The notes beneath the pieces are model-generated. The model had not been told where the DNA came from and searched no databases. It worked only from the letters and a program-made list of their open reading frames with translations. Positions 1-7,864 of a stretch of 35,886 nt of DNA are shown here, piece after piece. The DNA comes from Gammaproteobacteria bacterium. GTDB lineage: Bacteria > Pseudomonadota > Gammaproteobacteria > Pseudomonadales > Pseudohongiellaceae. Position numbers and translations under genes: made by a program. Every line of letters starts with the position of its first letter. Within the stretch, counting starts at the first letter, position 1. Location: NCBI GenBank assembly GCA_009844085.1, contig VYCF01000004.1, positions 1 through 35,886 on the forward strand, read 5' to 3'.

Positions 1-1
1 A

Positions 2-53
2 GCGGCCCGGTCCGGCTTCAGGCAATCGCCAGCCGAGTTACCGGGAGAAGCTG
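2..53. repeat. Left copy of 52-bp inverted terminal repeat
   Basis: Positions 2-53 are identical to the reverse complement of 35835-35886, without mismatch over 52 bp; identity stops at 54. The unit is itself an imperfect hairpin: outer arms CCCGGT/ACCGGG, then GGCT/AGCC, then GGC/GCC around a 4-base loop. It supplies the last codons and the stop of the truncated gene at 38-250, so it looks foreign to that gene. It could be a dispersed repeat that ended the contig at both sides, a REP-like element, or a terminal repeat of a mobile element. No transposase is seen. Confidence 0.85.
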
Positions 54-250
54 GCAGAAAAGACGACTGGCATTCCATCCTGACCACCCGCAGGCGGCAG
101 TCCGCACAGTCGAGTAGCCCTTGGAGGCAGGGGGTCCAGTCCGTGATAGGCAGACAATATGCGCGCCTCTGGCTCATTTTCGTTCAAATTCTCCTGCGCA
201 CTGGCAGTAAAGCAAAAGCACAGTAGGGATATTTTGGTTAGTAGTTTCAT
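38..250 (-). pseudogene. Truncated secreted protein, cut by the end repeat
   Basis: A 70-residue reading frame starts at ATG 250, chosen because a signal peptide begins there (about 19 residues, ending Ala-Ser-Ala-Gln) and a GTGGAA ribosome-site-like sequence precedes it. The mature part contains the stretch RILSAYHGLDPLPPRATRLC followed by GQDGMPVVFS. I associate this with longer secreted proteins of marine and environmental bacteria whose function I do not know. The match to that pattern stops at the point where the 52-bp repeat begins, and the last six codons plus stop lie in the repeat. The gene is therefore probably a 5' fragment. It is divergent from the cytochrome gene at 427. Confidence 0.55.
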
Positions 251-426
251 TTCCACGCCAAATAGTCCGTCTCGCAAACAGTGTAACGCAATAATGTCGA
301 GGCAATGACGACATGTCCCGGACTTGTCTTGCAGATTCCAGCCGGAAATGGGTTATGCTGGACGTCGGTAACCTGAGAACCACCTGTACGCACATTGGAG
401 AACGGGGTCCAAGAGAGGTAAAGCCA

Positions 427-1773
427 ATGAAACTCGCCAAAGTACTGATTGCGTCTTTTGCATTGTTTGGTATCAAGGGCGTATTCGCCCAGGAGCAGTT
501 CACCTACAACGAACACGTGGCGCAGATCATCAATGACAATTGTGTGGTATGTCACCAGGAAGGCGGCATCGGCCCCATGCAGCTCGCCAGTTATGACCAG
601 ATTCGACCCTGGGCTCCGCTGATTCAGCTCAAGGTAGCCAATCGCGAGATGCCGCCCTACGCCTATGACCACGGTATTGGCATCCAGGACCTGATAGGTG
701 ACTGGCGCCTGCAGCAGGAAGAAATCGATACCATCGTGGCCTGGGTTGACCAGGGTTCACCCGAAGGCGACCCTGACCTGGCTCCACCTGTTGCACAGGT
801 GAAGAGGCCGGACCAGTGGAATTTTGAAGCCGAGTTCGGCGCACCGGATCTGATCGTTCCTTCATCGTCCATCGATATTCCCGCCAACGGAAATGATCTG
901 TGGCTGAAGGAGTTTGTTGACCCTGGAATCACCGCGTCACTTGCGTCGCGCTGCATCAGGGCAGTGCAGGTAAAGCCCCGCAGCGACGCGGCGGCGGTGG
1001 TGCATCACGCAAATTCCATACTCTTTGTCGAAGACGAATACGGCGAGCTTCGCCGTTCGGGCATGCTCACCGAGTACGCAATGGGCAAGTGGGGCGAGAA
1101 AATTCCGTCTGACGTATGCCGCACCCTTCCTGACGGCGCGCAGATTCAGTGGTCCATCCACATGTACCCTGGCGGTGTGGGCGCCACCGCCCGGGGCGAG
1201 ATGATCAAGGACAATGTGGTTGAAATCGGCCTGTGGTTTCACGACGAAGGGCATGGAGAGCAGGAGGGGATTTACCGGCAGAACCTGCGCCAGTATCCCA
1301 TGCGCTCAGGCTATGAAAATGGCCACTTGATCGTGCCGCCTCATGGCTACATCATGACCCAGGGCTTTCACAGTTTCGATCATCCCGTGCGTATCGACAG
1401 CTTTCAGCCTCACGGGCATCTGCGCATGAACGCCGCTTCCCTGGAGATTTTCTATCCGGAAACCGGCCGTACCGAACAGATCAGCCAGATCTCCAATTGG
1501 AGCGCGACCTGGCATCACAGCCACATCTACGAAGCCGACGTGGCTCCATTGCTGCCGGCAGGAGCAGTGCTGGTCATCAAGCAGTGGTACGACAACTCCG
1601 CCGACAACCCCAACAACCCGGATCCGGACCAGTGGGTTTACGGCGGCAGCCGCACGGGTGACGAAATGTCCCACGCCTGGATCGCCATTACCCACCTGGA
1701 CGATGAAGGTTATGAAAAGCTGCTTGCCGAGAGAGCAACCAAACGGAATCGCTCTCTGGCCGGCAGTGACTGA
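427..1773 (+). CDS. Secreted cytochrome c / copper type II monooxygenase-like protein
   Basis: The product is 448 aa. ATG 427 is preferred over upstream in-frame starts because it opens a signal peptide (residues 1-21) and follows AGAGG. A haem c motif CVVCH lies at residues 39-43 in an N-terminal cytochrome domain (about 25-115). The C-terminal part resembles the copper type II monooxygenase fold of the PHM/DBM family. Candidate copper ligands are H193-H194, H245, H329 and H331 (PHGH) and M414 in the segment TGDEM, with YDNSADNP just before. Haem plus two-copper ligands suggest a periplasmic oxidase or monooxygenase fed with electrons by its own cytochrome domain. The substrate is unknown. 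It is probably co-transcribed with the LRR gene, which starts 2 bp after its stop. Confidence 0.75.
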   Translation: MKLAKVLIASFALFGIKGVFAQEQFTYNEHVAQIINDNCVVCHQEGGIGPMQLASYDQIRPWAPLIQLKVANREMPPYAYDHGIGIQDLIGDWRLQQEEIDTIVAWVDQGSPEGDPDLAPPVAQVKRPDQWNFEAEFGAPDLIVPSSSIDIPANGNDLWLKEFVDPGITASLASRCIRAVQVKPRSDAAAVVHHANSILFVEDEYGELRRSGMLTEYAMGKWGEKIPSDVCRTLPDGAQIQWSIHMYPGGVGATARGEMIKDNVVEIGLWFHDEGHGEQEGIYRQNLRQYPMRSGYENGHLIVPPHGYIMTQGFHSFDHPVRIDSFQPHGHLRMNAASLEIFYPETGRTEQISQISNWSATWHHSHIYEADVAPLLPAGAVLVIKQWYDNSADNPNNPDPDQWVYGGSRTGDEMSHAWIAITHLDDEGYEKLLAERATKRNRSLAGSD

Positions 1774-1775
1774 AC

Positions 1776-2840
1776 ATGAAACACCTTTTTACGAAACTAT
1801 CTTTGACTGCCCTGTCGCTTGCTCTTTGCTCCGGGGCTTGGGCGCAGCAAGTATTGCGGCCCGCTGAACTCTGTCGAGATCACTCTGCCTCTGACATAGT
1901 GACCTTTGCAGATGCGGTGCTGGAAAACGAGGTGCGTGAGGCTTTGTCACTCGGACCGCAGGACAAGCTTACCTGCGCCAAGGCTGCAGAATTAACCGGG
2001 CTGGATGCTTCGGGCTCTGGGGCGAGAAGATCGGTTTCAGGCTCGCCGGAATGGCAAGATCCCGACCATCTGTTTCATGATTTGTCCGGCATTCAGAACC
2101 TCACCGGTTTAACCGACCTCGCCCTCAGGAACCGGGGCCTGTCGGACATCAGCCCGCTGGCCGGACTTACCGGATTGATAAACCTGAACCTTCATACCAA
2201 CTGGATTTCGGATATCAGCCCGTTGCGAGGTCTGACAAATCTGGTTCGATTGCGTATAGCCGAAAATCCTTTAACAGATATAAGTGCACTGAGTGGACTA
2301 ACTGAACTGAGAGTGCTTCGAATGCACCGCCACGGCGACTTCATCGGCGGACAGGTCCCCAGAACGCATATGGGCGCCACCGGATTGCTATTTACCAATG
2401 CCGTGACCGACATTAGTCCGTTGGCAAATCTTACCAAGCTGGTGGATCTCAATATTCACACCCAGGATATCAGCGACCTGGCGCCATTAAGCGGTTTGAC
2501 ATCTCTGGTCGAATTGCGACTGGCCGGAAACTCCTTTACTGATCTAGGTCCGTTACGAAGTCTTGCCTCATTGGAGTATCTCGAACTCACCGGCAACGAC
2601 ATTACAGATATCACGCCATTGAGCGGCTTGACCAGCCTTACGCAGCTTGACCTTCGTTTCAATCCTGATCTGACTGACATAGAAGCCCTGTTTGAAAATC
2701 CGGGAATAGGCGCCGGGGACATTGTTGAGCTGAGACATACCAATGTGTCCTGTGCAGATCAGGCGCGGTTGGCTGAGAAAGGCGTGGAGGTTCGCACCGA
2801 ACTGTTTTCTTCCTGCGCCACTGCCACGAGGCAAAGATAA
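1776..2840 (+). CDS. Secreted leucine-rich repeat protein
   Basis: The product is 354 aa with a signal peptide (residues 1-24, ending AWAQ). Residues 104-310 hold about eight 22-residue leucine-rich repeats of the bacterial internalin-like type, consensus LxxLxLxxNxItDIsPLxgLtx. The fourth repeat is interrupted by an insertion of about 24 residues (184-207). Cys33, Cys67, Cys326 and Cys347 lie in the caps flanking the repeats and could form disulphides in the periplasm. No membrane anchor or sorting signal is seen at the C terminus. The start codon lies 2 bp after the stop of the cytochrome/copper gene, so the two are probably translated from one mRNA. A partner-binding role is likely from the fold; the ligand is unknown. 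Confidence 0.8.
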   Translation: MKHLFTKLSLTALSLALCSGAWAQQVLRPAELCRDHSASDIVTFADAVLENEVREALSLGPQDKLTCAKAAELTGLDASGSGARRSVSGSPEWQDPDHLFHDLSGIQNLTGLTDLALRNRGLSDISPLAGLTGLINLNLHTNWISDISPLRGLTNLVRLRIAENPLTDISALSGLTELRVLRMHRHGDFIGGQVPRTHMGATGLLFTNAVTDISPLANLTKLVDLNIHTQDISDLAPLSGLTSLVELRLAGNSFTDLGPLRSLASLEYLELTGNDITDITPLSGLTSLTQLDLRFNPDLTDIEALFENPGIGAGDIVELRHTNVSCADQARLAEKGVEVRTELFSSCATATRQR

Positions 2841-2945
2841 CGCGCAAGCACCGATCAATTGGCTGGACAACAGCTTTTTTCGTAGATACCTTACGCCCTT
2901 CTTTGTTCGAACACCAAATATGAGACGATTCCCCAGGAGGATTTA

Positions 2946-3791
2946 ATGAGATCTATAGTTACGGTGAGCGCCATGGCGCTGATTTTGGCGGCTTACTCCA
3001 ATGATGCAGCTCTTGCTGCAGAGAACGTGTCGGCTGACGCCGGTCTGGAAGCAGTCATCAACCACGAACGCCGGGATCAGAACCGGGGCCGTGATGAATG
3101 GCGTAATCCGCTGGACACACTGTCCTTTTTCGGAATTGAGCCGGACATGACGATCGCTGAGGTCCTTCCCGGCAATGGCGGCTGGTATTCCCAGATCCTG
3201 ACCCCTCTCACAGCCGAGCAGGGTCGTCTGATCGGCTTGACCTATCCGGAAAGCCTGTTCCGTCAAATGTTCTCCACCTGGAATGAAGATTCTGCCGAGG
3301 GCATCGGCGCCGATCTCAGCCAGATGGGCCGGTATCTGAGCGTTGAAGGAGTCGATAGCGCGCAACCGATAGTAGGCTACGCGATCGACGATATCCCTGA
3401 CCAGGAGAACGGCCAGGCCGATGCGGTCCTCTTCTTCCGGGCGATGCACCACCTGTTCCGGTTCGATGAACCGATTATCGATACGGCTCTGTCCGAAACA
3501 TACGATATGCTCGCTTCAGGCGGCGTGGCCGGTGTGGTTCAGCACCGCGCTCCGGAAGACGCCGATCCAGGGTTTGCCAATGGCAATAATGGCTACCTGA
3601 AACAGAGCGATGTCGTCGCCGCGTTCGAACGGGCGGGATTCGTTCTTGAAGAAGCCAGCGAGATAAACGCCAATCCAAACGATCCTGCCGACAGCTTCGT
3701 ATGGCGTTTGCCGCCGACTACAACCGACAACCCGGATACTCAGGCGATCGGCGAGTCAGACCGCATGACCTTGAGGTTTCGAAAGCCGTAA
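2946..3791 (+). CDS. Exported SAM-methyltransferase-like protein
   Basis: The product is 281 aa with an N-terminal export signal of about 25 residues. The ATG is preceded by a strong AGGAGG site at 2935-2940. After the signal come residues D-x-x-R-N-P-L-D-T-L-x-F-F-G-I and then IAEVLPGNGGWYSQIL (70-85). This is the glycine-rich motif I of class I SAM-dependent methyltransferases in the form I associate with the exported COG4798-like family. FFRAMHHLFRF near residue 157 is also typical. The family usually carries a signal peptide, which is odd for a SAM-using enzyme, and its activity is uncertain. It stands alone between the LRR gene (105 bp upstream) and a clear terminator downstream. Confidence 0.75.
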   Translation: MRSIVTVSAMALILAAYSNDAALAAENVSADAGLEAVINHERRDQNRGRDEWRNPLDTLSFFGIEPDMTIAEVLPGNGGWYSQILTPLTAEQGRLIGLTYPESLFRQMFSTWNEDSAEGIGADLSQMGRYLSVEGVDSAQPIVGYAIDDIPDQENGQADAVLFFRAMHHLFRFDEPIIDTALSETYDMLASGGVAGVVQHRAPEDADPGFANGNNGYLKQSDVVAAFERAGFVLEEASEINANPNDPADSFVWRLPPTTTDNPDTQAIGESDRMTLRFRKP

Positions 3792-3817
3792 CATCCGTTT
3801 CAACCTGTCCCGAAAAA

Positions 3818-3843
3818 GTCCCGGCTCTCCGCCGGGATTTTTT
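3818..3843. terminator. Rho-independent terminator, probably bidirectional
   Basis: Stem TCCCGGC / GCCGGGA (3819-3825 and 3831-3837), 5-nt loop, followed by six T on the plus strand. A run of A precedes the stem, so it also works for the minus strand. It lies between the convergent ends of the methyltransferase-like gene (3791) and hisC (3853). Confidence 0.85.
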
Positions 3844-3852
3844 CGTTTACCG

Positions 3853-4908
3853 CTACCCTGGTATCTCTAATACCGAGGCCGCCAACGCCATTTCTTCTTC
3901 GGCGCCGATTGTGAACCGAATGGCTTCGGTGAGCCGTGGGTCCGGGATTCTGCGGGCCACGATGCCGGCGCCGGTGAGGGCTCGCCAGGCATTGTCCGGC
4001 TCGTCAAAAAACACCAGTACGAAGTTCACCGCGCTCGGAAGATAATCGCGCACCGAAGTGAGTTCCGAAAGGGTCCGGCAGAACGCCTCACGAATCCGGG
4101 CTATTTCATCAACCTCGCTGCGCATCGTCTCGATACCCGATTCGCGGAGGGCCAGCAAGGCAATCTGGGCGCAGGGATCCGCCAGGGGATAGGGCGGCAC
4201 GACCTTGCGCATGATGGACATCACCGCATCGTTTGCCAGCAGGTAACCGACATGCACGCCGGCCAGCCCAAAGGCTTTCGACATGGTGCGAACCACGACC
4301 AGGTGATCGAAGTTCGACAGCTCCCCCGCCAGGCTCTGCCGCGGACAGAATTCGATGTAGGCCTCATCGATAACCACCAGGGCCTTCCCCTCGAAGTGGC
4401 GCAGAACGGAGATGATGTCCTCCCGGCGAAAAGCGTTGCCGGTCGGGTTGTTCGGATTGCAGATAAAGACCAGCTTGACGTCGTCGCGCGCGCATATCGC
4501 CGCCACATCGAGTTCGAAGTCATCAGTTAGCGGCACATCAATCACTGCGGCATTCTGGATGTCGGCGCATACCTGGTACATGCCATAGGTGGGGCTGCTG
4601 ACCAGAACCTTGTCCCTGCCCGCGCGGCAATAAGCTCTCGTCACCAGGTCTATGGCTTCATCCGCGCCCCGAAGCGCCAACACCTGCTCCGGCTGCACGC
4701 CGGCATAGGCCGCGTAGGCCGCTTCGACCTGGTCCGGTCCCTGGTCCGGGTAGCGATGGTACTGCGAGACATCGAGTTGCATGGGATCGCGAGGGAAGGG
4801 CAGTTCGTTGGCGTTGAGCCACACTTCGCCGCTTCCGCCGATACGGCGTGCGGACATGTAGGGTTCCAGCGCCTCGATATGTGGGCTCGAAAGAGCGATC
4901 TTTTTCAT
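3853..4908 (-). CDS. hisC: Histidinol-phosphate aminotransferase (HisC family)
   Basis: The product is 351 aa, the usual length. It is a fold-type I PLP enzyme: NPNNPTG at 151-157, DEAY at 181-184, and the PLP-binding Lys211 in TMSKAFGLAG. HisC transfers the amino group from glutamate to imidazole acetol phosphate, giving L-histidinol phosphate. The gene is not with hisBHAF, which lies 5 kb away. Its ATG is only 3 nt downstream of the YjiH-family stop, so the two form a transcription unit. Because HisC relatives can also act on aromatic amino acids or other phosphates, a role outside histidine synthesis linked to the membrane protein is possible. The absence of any other hisC in this window neither supports nor excludes that. 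Confidence 0.85.
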   Translation of the reverse strand: MKKIALSSPHIEALEPYMSARRIGGSGEVWLNANELPFPRDPMQLDVSQYHRYPDQGPDQVEAAYAAYAGVQPEQVLALRGADEAIDLVTRAYCRAGRDKVLVSSPTYGMYQVCADIQNAAVIDVPLTDDFELDVAAICARDDVKLVFICNPNNPTGNAFRREDIISVLRHFEGKALVVIDEAYIEFCPRQSLAGELSNFDHLVVVRTMSKAFGLAGVHVGYLLANDAVMSIMRKVVPPYPLADPCAQIALLALRESGIETMRSEVDEIARIREAFCRTLSELTSVRDYLPSAVNFVLVFFDEPDNAWRALTGAGIVARRIPDPRLTEAIRFTIGAEEEMALAASVLEIPG

Positions 4909-4911
4909 GGC

Positions 4912-6282
4912 TCAATCCAGAAACAGATGTCCGAGCAGGACAAAAAGGGGTATGGCGATCACGGTGCGCAGCAGGAAGATGCCGGCCAGGTGCCAGACGG
5001 TCGTCTTGATCCGGGACCGCAGGATCAGCGCCCCGATTTCGGACATGTAGATCACCTGGCTGACCGAAATGCCGGCAATGATGAATCGGGTCAGTTCGGA
5101 CTCGATGCCCGCGCCCAACACCGCCGGCAGGATCATGTCGGCGAAACCCACTACCATGGCCGGCGCCGCCGCCGCTGCTTCCGGTACCGAGAGCAGTTCC
5201 AGGTAGAGCCGGAAAGGAAGGGCAATCCAGTCGAACAGCGGTGTGTATTCCGCCACCATCAATGCCACGGTGCCGATGGCAATGACCGAGGGAATCAGTC
5301 CGAACCACAGGTCGAGCAGCTTGACGGCGCTGTGCCGGAGCTGTTGTGGCAACGGATCCGCATCCTTAGCCTTGGCAACCGCCTGTTGCAGCGCCCAGCG
5401 CCAGACCGAGGCTCCCGGTGGAACCAGTTCGGTCTTCTTCGCCTCGGTGTGATAGGTGGTCGGCATCCAACTGAGTGGAGGCAGCCGGCAAATCACCATT
5501 GCCAGGACGATCGACACGATGGCGACGGATCCATAAAACTGGAGAAAGATGTGCGTTACGTCCAGGATGCCGGCGATGAGAACGCAGAACGCGACGGAAG
5601 CCAGGGAGAAAGACGAAATAATGCTGAGCGCCTCCCGGTGGTTGTAATGACCGCGTTCGTACTGCTGGGTGGTAACCAGTGCGCCCAGCGGCGCGGCGCC
5701 CAGCCAGGACGCGACGGCGTCGATGGCCCCGCGTCCGGGCAGCAGAAACAGGAATCTGAAAAAGCGGGATACCAGCACACCGACAAACTCCATGATGCCG
5801 TATTCGGTCATCAGCGGCAGGAGGAAGATTACGGCCAGGAACAAGGTCATCACCGTAGGCACCAGTTGTCCCATCATGGTCTGACCGGTGTTCGCTCCCC
5901 AGACCGCTTCCGGACCGAATTCGAAAAACACCATCGTGGCAAATGCGGCGCCGAGCAGGCGCAACAGCAACCAGTGGAAGCTGACGCCAAACAGTTGACC
6001 CAGCAAGCCATTGTCAATCCTGCGCCAGCGGCAATAAACCGCCAGCAACGCGGAACTCGTTGAGATAGCGAGAATCAGGACCGGAAGCACGGGACCCAGC
6101 CGATCGTTCAGAAACTCGGCCAGCACGGCAACCAGGACGGTGCTGCCGCCGTTAACGGGCAGGGGCGCCAGGAACAGAAGCAGACTCAGCAGGGAAGGGA
6201 CTGCAAACCTGAGTACCGATTTCAGGCTAAGTGAAGGATCTGACGGGGAATCCATCGAACTGGCCGGTCTCCGGAATGGCAT
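4912..6282 (-). CDS. YjiH-family multispanning membrane protein (nucleoside-recognition/Gate type)
   Basis: The product is about 456 aa from ATG 6282; ATG 6255 is an alternative. An in-frame start further upstream would lie inside tRNA-Phe and is rejected. The protein is very hydrophobic, with about ten candidate membrane segments starting near residue 25. It resembles the YjiH family, which carries nucleoside-recognition (Gate) domains. Conserved-looking patches are TEYGIMEFVGVLVSRF and ASWLGAAPLGALVTTQQYERG. Transport is likely, but the substrate is not known to me. It is followed 3 nt later by hisC. It may be transcribed by read-through from the tRNA-Phe promoter, since only 27 bp separate the tRNA end from the start codon. 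Confidence 0.75.
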   Translation of the reverse strand: MPFRRPASSMDSPSDPSLSLKSVLRFAVPSLLSLLLFLAPLPVNGGSTVLVAVLAEFLNDRLGPVLPVLILAISTSSALLAVYCRWRRIDNGLLGQLFGVSFHWLLLRLLGAAFATMVFFEFGPEAVWGANTGQTMMGQLVPTVMTLFLAVIFLLPLMTEYGIMEFVGVLVSRFFRFLFLLPGRGAIDAVASWLGAAPLGALVTTQQYERGHYNHREALSIISSFSLASVAFCVLIAGILDVTHIFLQFYGSVAIVSIVLAMVICRLPPLSWMPTTYHTEAKKTELVPPGASVWRWALQQAVAKAKDADPLPQQLRHSAVKLLDLWFGLIPSVIAIGTVALMVAEYTPLFDWIALPFRLYLELLSVPEAAAAAPAMVVGFADMILPAVLGAGIESELTRFIIAGISVSQVIYMSEIGALILRSRIKTTVWHLAGIFLLRTVIAIPLFVLLGHLFLD

Positions 6283-6309
6283 TTCGTGGCAACCCCCGCG
6301 CAGGACAGT

Positions 6310-6385
<76 letters not shown>

Positions 6386-6402
6386 AATTGCGGACGGGCG
6401 GT

Positions 6403-6431
6403 ATTTAACCTTTCGGCTTGAACGCAGTCAA
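6403..6431 (-). promoter_or_regulatory. Sigma-70 promoter of tRNA-Phe
   Basis: On the minus strand TTGACT (6431-6426) is followed after 17 nt by TTAAAT (6408-6403). A GC-rich discriminator then leads to the tRNA 5' end at 6385, as expected for a stable-RNA promoter. The promoter begins right after the yggX stop codon. Confidence 0.75.
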
Positions 6432-6437
6432 GCGACG

Positions 6438-6707
6438 TCATTCCGGCGGGACATAGCCTGCCGCGCGGTCGTAATCCTCGTTGTCGAGGAACTTTTCCAT
6501 CTGTTCGTTGAGATACTTCCGGTCATCGGCGGAGGCCAGGTTGAGCTGCCTTTCGTTGATCAGCATCGTCTGCTGTCCCAGCCATTCCTTCCAGGCCTGT
6601 TGCGACACCGTGCGATAGATTTCCTGTCCTTTTTCTCCCGGATACGGCGGCACGGGCAGGCCCGGGAGTTCTTCTCCGTACTTTCTGCAGAACACGGTGC
6701 GGGTCAT
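6438..6707 (-). CDS. yggX: Fe(2+)-trafficking / oxidative damage protection protein
   Basis: The product is 89 aa, the normal YggX length. It starts [17 protein letters not shown] and contains [14 protein letters not shown] and the C-terminal YVPP, all typical of the family. The conserved Cys7 is the residue implicated in redox protection in the E. coli/Salmonella protein. It is a cytoplasmic protein that limits iron-related oxidative damage and supports Fe-S cluster enzymes. The start overlaps the mutY stop (ATGA), so translation is coupled. MutY carries a 4Fe-4S cluster, which gives the pairing functional sense. Confidence 0.95.
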   Translation of the reverse strand: MTRTVFCRKYGEELPGLPVPPYPGEKGQEIYRTVSQQAWKEWLGQQTMLINERQLNLASADDRKYLNEQMEKFLDNEDYDRAAGYVPPE

Positions 6708-7864
6708 GGTTCTTCCCTTCTCATTGACGATCCTGGCCGCTGCGGTTCGGCGGACGCCAGCGCCGCGAGCAATTTTCTGACGGGAGCGGCGAGTCCGACC
6801 TCTGCGGGGTCGACGATAGAGTACCAGAGCCAGCGGCCCGATTCAGCCACGGCTAAAGCGGTTTGAGCCACCCTGTAGTGGAGGGGTGTGATGTCGAGTT
6901 GGAAGTGGGTGAAGCCGTGGCGGATGGGTGGTAATTCGGCGGGTGATTCGTTTGCAAGGCGCAAGCCGGGGAGGCCGGCAGGCAAGGTGGGTGTCCCATC
7001 GTGGGTCTCGATCTGGGGGAGGGAGTAAAGCGAGCCCCAGATGCCGTTGGGCGGGCGCTTTTCGAGCAGCACCCGGCCTTCGGCGTCCTGCAGGATAAGC
7101 ATGATTACGGAATGGACCGGCAGGGTCTTCGCCGGCTTCTTGCCGGGGTAGCGGTCGGTCTCGCCGCGCTGCCGCGCGAGGCAGCGAGGCTGCAAGGGGC
7201 ACTGGGGACAGTCGGGATTGGTGCGGGTGCACAAGGTGGCGCCAAGGTCCATCATGCCCTGGGTGTAGGCGCCAATCCGGCTTCGCCCGCTCCCGGTGCG
7301 GCTGTCGCTCAACCGGTGCGGCAAGAGTCGTTCGGCCAGCACCCAGAGTTCGGACCGTGTCTTGCTGCCTCCAGGATAGCCCTCGACGGCGAAGCAACGC
7401 GCGAGCACGCGCTTGACGTTGCCGTCGAGTATCGGTGCGCGCCGGCCATGGGCGAGTGCGAGAATCGCCCCTGCCGTCGAACGGCCGATTCCGCTCAGTC
7501 GATCGAGTTCCGCCAGCGTATCGGGGAATCTGCCACCATGCTCTTCGACGATCGTTCGCGCCGCCTTGTGCAGATTTCGCGCGCGAGCGTAGTAGCCGAG
7601 TCCGGTCCACAAATGCAGCACCTGATCGATATCGGCTGCGGCGAGCGCGGCCACATCGGGGAAACGCGCCATGAATCGCCGGAAGTAGGGAATGACTGTG
7701 CCGACCCGGGTCTGCTGCAGCATGATTTCCGAAACCCAGACGCGGTAAGGAGAAGGGTCCGCCTGCCAGGGCAGATCCTGCCGGCCATGAATCTCGAACC
7801 AGTCGATCACGGCATCGGCGAAACCGTCCGTTGCCGCCGAGCCTGATTCAGTTCGAGCCGGCAT
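6704..7864 (-). CDS. mutY: A/G-specific adenine DNA glycosylase
   Basis: The product is 386 aa from ATG 7864; an in-frame TTG at 7873 would add three residues. MutY removes adenine mispaired with 8-oxoguanine. With this start the catalytic Glu46 lies in SEIMLQQT. The helix-hairpin-helix [12 protein letters not shown] is followed by catalytic Asp147 in [10 protein letters not shown]. The 4Fe-4S cysteines are C212, C219, C222 and C228 (spacing 6-2-5). A C-terminal NUDIX-like domain for 8-oxoG recognition starts near residue 245. The 5' end overlaps the asmA stop by 17 bp and the 3' end overlaps yggX, so asmA-mutY-yggX form one operon, as in pseudomonads. Confidence 0.96.
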   Translation of the reverse strand: MPARTESGSAATDGFADAVIDWFEIHGRQDLPWQADPSPYRVWVSEIMLQQTRVGTVIPYFRRFMARFPDVAALAAADIDQVLHLWTGLGYYARARNLHKAARTIVEEHGGRFPDTLAELDRLSGIGRSTAGAILALAHGRRAPILDGNVKRVLARCFAVEGYPGGSKTRSELWVLAERLLPHRLSDSRTGSGRSRIGAYTQGMMDLGATLCTRTNPDCPQCPLQPRCLARQRGETDRYPGKKPAKTLPVHSVIMLILQDAEGRVLLEKRPPNGIWGSLYSLPQIETHDGTPTLPAGLPGLRLANESPAELPPIRHGFTHFQLDITPLHYRVAQTALAVAESGRWLWYSIVDPAEVGLAAPVRKLLAALASAEPQRPGSSMRREEP

